Source of the DNA: Chloroflexota bacterium
GTDB taxonomy: Bacteria > Chloroflexota > Dehalococcoidia > SZUA-161 > SpSt-899
Direction of reading: 5' to 3'
Assembly: GCA_018725455.1 (NCBI GenBank)
Contig: QLUN01000034.1
Coordinates: 1-7,753, forward strand
Length of the DNA: 7,753 nt
Shown here one piece after another: positions 1-7,753 of the stretch; position 1 is the first letter of the stretch; each line of letters starts with the position of its first letter. Position numbers and translations under genes: made by a program. Below the pieces are notes generated by a model that saw nothing but the letters and a program-made list of their open reading frames with translations, did no database searches and was not told where the DNA came from.

Positions 1-5
1 CGTAA

Positions 6-113
6 TATCGCGCCGTCATTTTTTACGCCTGCAAGGCACGGCTTGATGAGCATAGCCCAGGCTATGTGAGTCAAGTCGTAACGCAGCAGGCGTGAAAAAG
101 GGCAAGCGAGATG
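6..113. repeat. Long imperfect palindrome (element A)
   Basis: The two halves are imperfect reverse complements around a centre at 51-66, where CATAGC and GCTATG flank a 4-base loop. The arms contain T-run, ACGCCTGC and a diverged middle on the left (19-56), and GCAGGCGT then GAAAAAG on the right (61-100). Weaker pairing of ATATCGCGCC with GGCAAGCGAGAT extends the symmetry outward. No coding potential is evident. The form suits a non-autonomous palindromic repeat or a fold-back RNA. Copy number elsewhere in the genome cannot be seen from this window. It lies just upstream of the DUF721 gene and resembles element B downstream of that gene. Confidence 0.6.
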
Positions 114-168
114 CGTCATCTTAGCCTTGACACGACCCTAGGTTCGCAGGCGTAAAAGTAGCGGAAAC

Positions 169-194
169 TTGAATTTACAACCGCTCCTTATAAT
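169..194 (+). promoter_or_regulatory. Possible sigma70 promoter for the DUF721 gene
   Basis: A perfect TATAAT is at 189-194. The nearest -35-like hexamer, TTGAAT at 169-174, leaves only 14 bases of spacer, which is shorter than usual. Transcription would start near 201, about 29 bases before the GTG at 230. The -10 match is good and the -35 is doubtful. Confidence 0.35.
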
Positions 195-229
195 GACTTC
201 TTGGCAAAGCGGCAAGGCTTGTTTATGTT

Positions 230-949
230 GTGGAAGGAACGACAAGCGGGAATTTTGATGACGGGACGCAAAAAAACCGCGAACAAAATTTAATCTGGCA
301 GGATTTGTTAAAGATGAGGGCGAAAAAAAGTGGCCCAAACCAAGGGGCAGGCCGTGGCAATCGGGAGATGAATGAATTTTTCGCTAAAGCAGGAACTGGT
401 GGATTAGGCGAGGAGCCGGCTTGCCGACCGGGTCGGCAAGCCCGGTTTGCCGACCCGGTCGGCGGTTTGCTGGGCCGCCTGGCGGTGGCCAAAAAATGGC
501 GGTGGCGTTTGGCGCAACACACCGTTTTTATTGCCTGGCCGAAGTTGGTCGGCAGAGAAATCGCCGCCGTTGCCCGACCGGAAGTGATTCGGGATGCGGT
601 TTTGTGGGTTCGGGTGGTCGATCCGGTTTGGAGCCAGCAGTTACAGTTTGCAACAACGACCCTGCTTGACAAGATCAATCAAGGGGTACCGGAAGAGGCT
701 TGGATCTCCGCCATCCGTTTTCGTCTCGATCCCTCCCTGGATCATGAAATTAAGCAAGAAGCGGCAAGTTTTGGCGAGTTGATCGCTGAGAGATCGAGGT
801 TGGTCGACCAACCGACCGGTCCTTCCACGGGGATGTTGATTTCGTCGGCGGAGGAGGGGCAATTTTCCCGGCTGATTGCCTCAGTCGCGGACGCGGAGGC
901 GCGAGCCAACCTGCTGCGGCTTTGGCGCAAATCCCATCGCAGCCCCTAA
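230..949 (+). CDS. DUF721 / DciA-like protein
   Basis: The 239-residue product has a clear DUF721 domain at about residues 79-166. The diagnostic stretch is AWPKLVG (102-108), then ARP (115-117), a strand VLWVRV (124-129), and DPVWSQQL (131-138), ending in ISAIRFRL. DciA, the best-known member of this superfamily, helps load or operate the replicative helicase DnaB in bacteria lacking DnaC; that role here is an inference from the family. A helical C-terminal tail (about 205-235) follows. The start is uncertain: in-frame stops at 191-196 make GTG 230 the first candidate, with a weak AAGG 12 bases upstream. ATG 314, with AGGA at 300-303, is a credible alternative, and family members usually have a short N-terminus. 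Residues 64-78 are encoded by a GC-rich palindromic repeat and are probably not conserved. The gene converges on rsmE. Confidence 0.85.
   Translation: MEGTTSGNFDDGTQKNREQNLIWQDLLKMRAKKSGPNQGAGRGNREMNEFFAKAGTGGLGEEPACRPGRQARFADPVGGLLGRLAVAKKWRWRLAQHTVFIAWPKLVGREIAAVARPEVIRDAVLWVRVVDPVWSQQLQFATTTLLDKINQGVPEEAWISAIRFRLDPSLDHEIKQEAASFGELIAERSRLVDQPTGPSTGMLISSAEEGQFSRLIASVADAEARANLLRLWRKSHRSP
419..463. repeat. GC-rich palindrome in two tandem copies inside the DUF721 gene
   Basis: Two 17-base near-copies, 421-437 and 447-463, read TTGCCGACC(G/C)GGTCGGC and differ only at the base after GACC. Each is self-complementary. The first extends to a 23-base palindrome at 419-441 with one unpaired central base. 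The repeat stays in frame and encodes residues 64-78, just before the DUF721 domain. The form resembles REP-type palindromic units tolerated in a linker. Confidence 0.6.
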
Positions 950-961
950 TCTGTAGGGTAT

Positions 962-1090
962 CTTGAATAATTAGATTTTTCGTTCAAGATCAAGGCATGC
1001 GAAAAAAATTACCGCAGGCATATAGTTGATATTCCGAGGATAATTTTTTGAGCATAACGCAGAGATTGGACGAAAAAGCAATTATTCAAG
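962..1090. repeat. Long imperfect palindrome (element B) between convergent genes
   Basis: The outer arms, 962-972 and 1080-1090, are perfect 11-base reverse complements (CTTGAATAATT). Pairing continues inward: 976-987 with 1066-1077, 997-1000 with 1052-1055, and the A-run at 1003-1011 with the T-run at 1041-1049. The centre is near 1026. The element fills the gap between the DUF721 gene and rsmE and covers the last codons of rsmE. T-runs on both strands could let it act as a bidirectional terminator, but the arms are much longer than a normal terminator needs. It shares sequence blocks with element A. Confidence 0.7.
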
Positions 1091-1852
1091 GTGGCCTGTG
1101 CTCTGCAAATCGTTAAAAATGTATTGCAGTAGGGCGATAATGACGATGGCGGCGGTTTCCGCCCGCAGAATTCGGGGGCCCAAACCCACGGGGAGAAAGC
1201 CGGCGGCTCGAGCCAGCTTGATCTCACCGGAACTGAAGCCACCTTCCGGCCCGGTCAACACCAGGATTGAGTCTGGGTTGAAGGTTTTTTCGACAACCTG
1301 GCGCAAAGGCGGGGCTTCCGGCTTTTCCCAGCAAATCAGGCGGAGATCAAAGTCGGTGGCGCCGGCGCTGGCGCCGGTGCTGGCGCCGGTCAGGATATCG
1401 GTTAGGGGGTGGGCCGGATGGCAAGCTGGCGGGTAGGGCTGGTTGCATTGCTTGCAAGACTCCAGGATGATGCGCTGCCAGCGCCGAATTTTTTCTTGAT
1501 CGGGAGCGGCAGCCTTGCTGTGGCTGGAAATAAAAGGATGGATTGATTTTACCCCTAACTCCGTGCACTTTTGGACGATCAGTTCCATTTTTTTGTTTTT
1601 GAGCATCGCCTGCCCCAAGCTGATGGACAAGCCGGCTGGGGGAGCATCGTCAACGCCCAGCAGGGTCAAATTTACCTGGTCACGGCCGCCGCTGTTGATT
1701 TGTGCTTGGTAAACCCGTCCGCCGCCGTCGAAGAGCTCGATTAAATCCCCGTCTTTAAGGCGTAGAACATTGTACAGATGGCTGGCGTCGCTACCCCGCA
1801 GCTCGGCTTTTCGGTCTTTAATACATTTGGGATCGACAAAAAAACGCCTCAT
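1082..1852 (-). CDS. rsmE: 16S rRNA (uracil-1498-N3)-methyltransferase RsmE
   Basis: RsmE is a SPOUT-class enzyme that uses S-adenosylmethionine to methylate N3 of U1498 in the 16S decoding region of the assembled small subunit. The 256 residues match the usual family length of about 240-250. The family-typical MRRFFV start supports ATG 1850-1852. An N-terminal PUA-like part includes HLYNVLR (25-31). The knotted catalytic part shows KCTELGV (95-101), GPEGGFS (201-207) and LGPRILRAETA (224-234), the SAM-binding knot. Residues 155-166 (TGASTGASAGAT) come from a tandem repeat in a loop not conserved in E. coli RsmE. GGGAG at 1867-1871 is a possible ribosome site, but the 14-base spacing is long. 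The gene is divergent from the rRNA operon, whose predicted U1498 is at 4087. Its last two codons and stop lie inside palindrome B. Confidence 0.95.
   Translation of the reverse strand: MRRFFVDPKCIKDRKAELRGSDASHLYNVLRLKDGDLIELFDGGGRVYQAQINSGGRDQVNLTLLGVDDAPPAGLSISLGQAMLKNKKMELIVQKCTELGVKSIHPFISSHSKAAAPDQEKIRRWQRIILESCKQCNQPYPPACHPAHPLTDILTGASTGASAGATDFDLRLICWEKPEAPPLRQVVEKTFNPDSILVLTGPEGGFSSGEIKLARAAGFLPVGLGPRILRAETAAIVIIALLQYIFNDLQSTGHLE
1355..1390. repeat. Three tandem 12-base units inside rsmE
   Basis: Units at 1367-1378 and 1379-1390 are identical (GCTGGCGCCGGT on the + strand), and 1355-1366 differs at two bases. Each unit contains the palindrome GGCGCC. On the coding strand they give four-residue blocks TGAS, TGAS and AGAT. 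Because the unit is a multiple of three, copy number can change without shifting the frame. Confidence 0.75.
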
Positions 1853-1860
1853 ATTAGTCG

Positions 1861-1888
1861 TTTATACTCCCTGGGGACTGGTCGGCAA
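1861..1888 (-). promoter_or_regulatory. Possible rsmE promoter
   Basis: Read on the - strand, TTGCCG (1883-1888) and TATAAA (1861-1866) are separated by 16 bases, a reasonable sigma70 pair. Transcription would start near 1854, only about two bases before the ATG, giving an almost leaderless message. The GGGAG at 1867-1871 lies in the spacer, so it would not be in that transcript. Either this promoter or that ribosome site is used from this start point, not both. Confidence 0.3.
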
Positions 1889-2280
1889 CTCTCGGCCTGG
1901 TGAGCGGTTGCGGTGTTTGGGGCGCACTCAGCAATAACTTCACATTTTGCGGCGCCGATTCATCCCGCATGACGGCGTTACTAGTCGGTTACATAACCCG
2001 GCTACTTAACCTCCTCGCGCCTGGTCATGCGGGCGCCTCGTTGCGGGTATCCAGCTTTAGCTAAGGCCGAATGTATCGAAACCTTTGGGGTCTGGCAACT
2101 GGAAACCACCGGGCGCGTGAAGTAACCGCAAGGCAACCACGGTCATCCTGAAGTTGGCGCGATCGAATGCAGTTCGATGCCGGTTACCTGAGTGATCGGC
2201 CGAACCTAGAGGTTACAGGGAGATAATCAGCTCCCCGCAATCCCTGGGTTAATCGACTTCGATGTCTGTACTTGAAACAA
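1889..2280. other. Gene-free gap before the rRNA promoter, with nested inverted repeats
   Basis: I found no convincing reading frame and no known RNA hallmark here (no tmRNA, RNase P or riboswitch core). The clearest structure is at 1951-2037. CCCGCATGAC (1964-1973) pairs perfectly with GTCATGCGGG (2024-2033), continued by GGCG/CGCC at 1951-1954/2034-2037. Inside it, 1974-1977 pairs with 2018-2021, and AGTCGGTT/AACCCGGCT closes a small hairpin at 1983-2003. A second hairpin is at 2162-2178 (ATCGAA/TTCGAT, 5-base loop). It could be a palindromic repeat, an unrecognised small RNA or decayed sequence. Confidence 0.4.
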
Positions 2281-2306
2281 GACAAAAAAATAAGACAAAA
2301 AAATAA
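2281..2306 (+). promoter_or_regulatory. UP-element-like A-tracts, two tandem 13-base copies
   Basis: GACAAAAAAATAA occurs twice in direct succession, at 2281-2293 and 2294-2306, ending at the base before the -35 hexamer. Runs of A/T immediately upstream of rRNA promoters commonly bind the RNA polymerase alpha C-terminal domain and raise initiation rate. The position and composition fit that role; the function is inferred. Confidence 0.65.
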
Positions 2307-2335
2307 TTGACAGTCGTGGTTGTTTGGGATAACAT
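2307..2335 (+). promoter_or_regulatory. rRNA operon promoter (sigma70 type)
   Basis: TTGACA at 2307-2312 is a consensus -35, followed by a 17-base spacer and TAACAT at 2330-2335. Transcription should start near 2341-2343. The bases after the -10 are AGCCCC, a GC-rich discriminator of the kind linked to growth-rate and ppGpp control of stable RNA. I found no second promoter of similar quality in the leader. Confidence 0.85.
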
Positions 2336-2349
2336 AGCCCCTTGCTCTT

Positions 2350-2384
2350 CGGGTTACCCGGTGGGCTGCGCGATCTTTGAAAAC
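2350..2384 (+). promoter_or_regulatory. Leader antitermination region (boxB-like hairpin, then boxA-like)
   Basis: A small hairpin CGGG-TTA-CCCG at 2350-2360 is followed by GCGATCTTTGAAAAC at 2370-2384. The order hairpin then boxA-like sequence matches the E. coli rRNA leader, where Nus factors and ribosomal proteins prevent Rho termination. A nearly identical GATCTTTGATAA recurs before 23S, which supports a functional element. Confidence 0.6.
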
Positions 2385-2400
2385 TAAGCAGAGAATTTAA
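2368..2400 (+). other. 5' arm of the 16S precursor processing stem
   Basis: This stretch is an almost complete reverse complement of 4177-4209, downstream of 16S. The core AAAACTAAGCAGA (2380-2392) pairs without mismatch to 4185-4197, and GCGC...ATCT extends the stem outward. Long stems that bracket mature 16S are the usual RNase III substrate. The boxA-like sequence overlaps this arm. Confidence 0.85.
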
Positions 2401-2567
2401 GTGATGGGCCCTAAGTTGCAAGTCCGGTCACGGCATCATTGACGACCGATTGCGGCATCATCCGGCGATTAAGGCTGGTTGTTGCGCTCGGGTTATTTTG
2501 GTGTAGTGATTGGAATAAGCAGTAGAGTAAGTCAGCCGTTTAGCTTAAGCGGTTGGTGATATAGATC
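2401..2567 (+). other. 16S leader spacer with a hairpin
   Basis: This is the leader between the processing stem and mature 16S. The one strong structure is at 2533-2555: CAGCCG pairs with CGGTTG (one G-U), and the inner bases TTTA/TAAG continue the stem to a 3-base loop. No gene is present. Confidence 0.55.
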
Positions 2568-4132
<1,565 letters not shown>

Positions 4133-4213
4133 GAAGGAAGTTCGGCATTAGTTGTCGAACGGGGTCAATCCCGCGCTTTTATTTTCTGCTTAGTTTTGAG
4201 AGATTGCGCAAAC
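4133..4213 (+). other. 16S-tRNA-Ile spacer with the 3' arm of the 16S processing stem
   Basis: Just after 16S, GTTCG (4140-4144) and CGAAC (4156-4160) form a hairpin, followed by a GGG/CCC mini-hairpin. Positions 4177-4209 are the 3' arm matching leader 2368-2400. Cleavage of this long stem would release pre-16S and leave the tRNA-Ile 5' leader. Confidence 0.8.
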
Positions 4214-4292
<79 letters not shown>

Positions 4293-4302
4293 CTATCAGA
4301 TT

Positions 4303-4378
4303 GGGGGTGTAGCTCAGCTGGGAGAGCGCCTGCCTTGCACGCAGGAAGTCATCGGTTCGATCCCGTTCACCTCCACCA
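4303..4378 (+). tRNA. alaT: tRNA-Ala (TGC)
   Basis: The acceptor stem is GGGGGTG/CACCTCC with one G-U pair. Anticodon stem CCTGC/GCAGG encloses CTTGCAC, with anticodon TGC at 4336-4338. CCA is encoded at 4376-4378. It starts 10 bases after tRNA-Ile. The T-stem, ATCGG (4351-4355) against CCGTT (4363-4367), has a T-T mismatch at 4352/4366, unusual for an rrn-borne tRNA-Ala. Confidence 0.96.
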
Positions 4379-4534
4379 GGTGTGTAGTTTTAGTTGGTGA
4401 CAGAGAGTTTTGCAGTTTACGACTAACGGCAAGCAGCTGGTAGTTGTTAAAGTTGTTAAGATCTTTGATAATTGAATATGTTGTGTTGAAGTCTTTTAGT
4501 AGCTGAGTCGATCAAGCGTATTAGGAAGATATTT
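4379..4534 (+). other. tRNA-Ala-23S spacer with boxA-like site and 5' arm of the 23S processing stem
   Basis: GATCTTTGATAA at 4460-4471 repeats the leader boxA-like sequence, as expected for a second antitermination site before 23S. Overlapping it, 4467-4490 is complementary to 7534-7558 after 23S, with ATGTTGTG (4478-4485) pairing perfectly to 7539-7546. Together these arms form the 23S precursor stem. No gene is present. Confidence 0.75.
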
Positions 4535-7498
<2,964 letters not shown>

Positions 7499-7570
7499 AT
7501 TACTTTTTGATCCGTAACGATTCATCTACTAAAGCAACCACAACATGTTCAGTTATCACTGTTTTACTTT
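7499..7570 (+). other. 23S-5S spacer with the 3' arm of the 23S processing stem
   Basis: Positions 7534-7558 are the reverse complement, with few mismatches, of 4467-4490 upstream of 23S. This closes the precursor stem around 23S. The remainder is AT-rich with no gene or further tRNA. Confidence 0.75.
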
Positions 7571-7684
<114 letters not shown>

Positions 7685-7698
7685 TTTTTTTTGTTATT

Positions 7699-7742
7699 AA
7701 GCCCCTGCAACCGCCCGGTCGGTTACGGGGGCTTTCTTTTTT
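7699..7742 (+). terminator. Intrinsic terminator of the rRNA operon
   Basis: A 15-position stem, 7699-7713 with 7720-7734, begins AAGCCCC and closes GGGGCTT, with one C-A mismatch and one G-T pair, around the loop CCCGGT. It is followed by TTTCTTTTTT. The strong GC stem plus T-tract right after 5S is a textbook Rho-independent terminator and marks the operon end. Confidence 0.93.
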
Positions 7743-7753
7743 GGCGCCAATCA

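Noticed and set aside
223..678. 151-codon open frame on the - strand
   Set aside because: It is a shadow of the DUF721 gene; it has low-complexity Arg/Pro/Ser content and no family resemblance.
1098..1436. 112-codon open frame on the + strand
   Set aside because: It is antisense to the well-supported rsmE and has no recognisable domain.
1889..2280. Possible tmRNA, RNase P RNA or riboswitch in the gap
   Set aside because: I looked on both strands and found no tmRNA tag or tRNA-like ends, no RNase P GAGGAAAGTCC core, and no B12-box-type motif.
2343..2349. TGCTCTT as the boxA element
   Set aside because: It matches the first bases of E. coli boxA but sits at the predicted transcription start and before the hairpin; GATCTTTGAAAA at 2372-2383 recurs before 23S and is the better candidate.
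7741..7750. TTGGCGCCAA palindrome after the terminator
   Set aside because: A single 10-base palindrome at the window edge is too short to interpret without flanking sequence.

Overview
The window is dominated by one complete ribosomal RNA operon on the + strand: 16S, tRNA-Ile(GAT), tRNA-Ala(TGC), 23S, 5S and an intrinsic terminator, from about 2307 to 7742. Upstream lie two ordinary bacterial protein genes, a DUF721/DciA-like gene (+) and rsmE (-), which face each other tail to tail. The 16S has bacterial signatures throughout. Stretches such as the GTGAAATTCGTAGATATCGGG-type block near 3270 and the Ile-Ala spacer suggest Desulfobacterota (the former Deltaproteobacteria), perhaps near Desulfobulbales. 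That placement comes from memory of motifs and was not computed.

Layout. Positions 1-170 hold a long imperfect palindrome (A) and a stray half-arm. Positions 230-949 encode the DUF721 protein, preceded by a possible promoter. Positions 962-1090 hold a second long palindrome (B) that fills the convergent gap and supplies the last two codons and stop of rsmE. rsmE occupies 1082-1852 (-). Positions 1853-2280 have no recognisable gene but contain nested inverted repeats. A strong sigma70-type rRNA promoter lies at 2307-2335, with an A-tract tandem duplication just upstream. The leader carries a boxA-like element inside the 5' arm of the 16S processing stem; its partner arm lies between 16S and tRNA-Ile. 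An equivalent pair of arms brackets 23S.

How the parts fit. The operon makes all three rRNAs and two tRNAs from one transcript. It is cut out of the precursor through the two long stems and ends at the hairpin after 5S. RsmE, encoded divergently just upstream, belongs to the family that methylates 16S U1498, and the corresponding base of this operon is at 4087. The DUF721 protein is related to DciA, a replicative-helicase accessory factor, and has no obvious link to the rRNA genes.

I see no convincing undescribed defence, mobile or metabolic system. The features most worth following are the two long palindromes flanking the DUF721 gene, which share sequence blocks in the same order, and smaller repeats in non-conserved parts of both protein genes. 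A structured 450-base gap before the rRNA promoter and an apparent mismatch in the tRNA-Ala T-stem also deserve a check.
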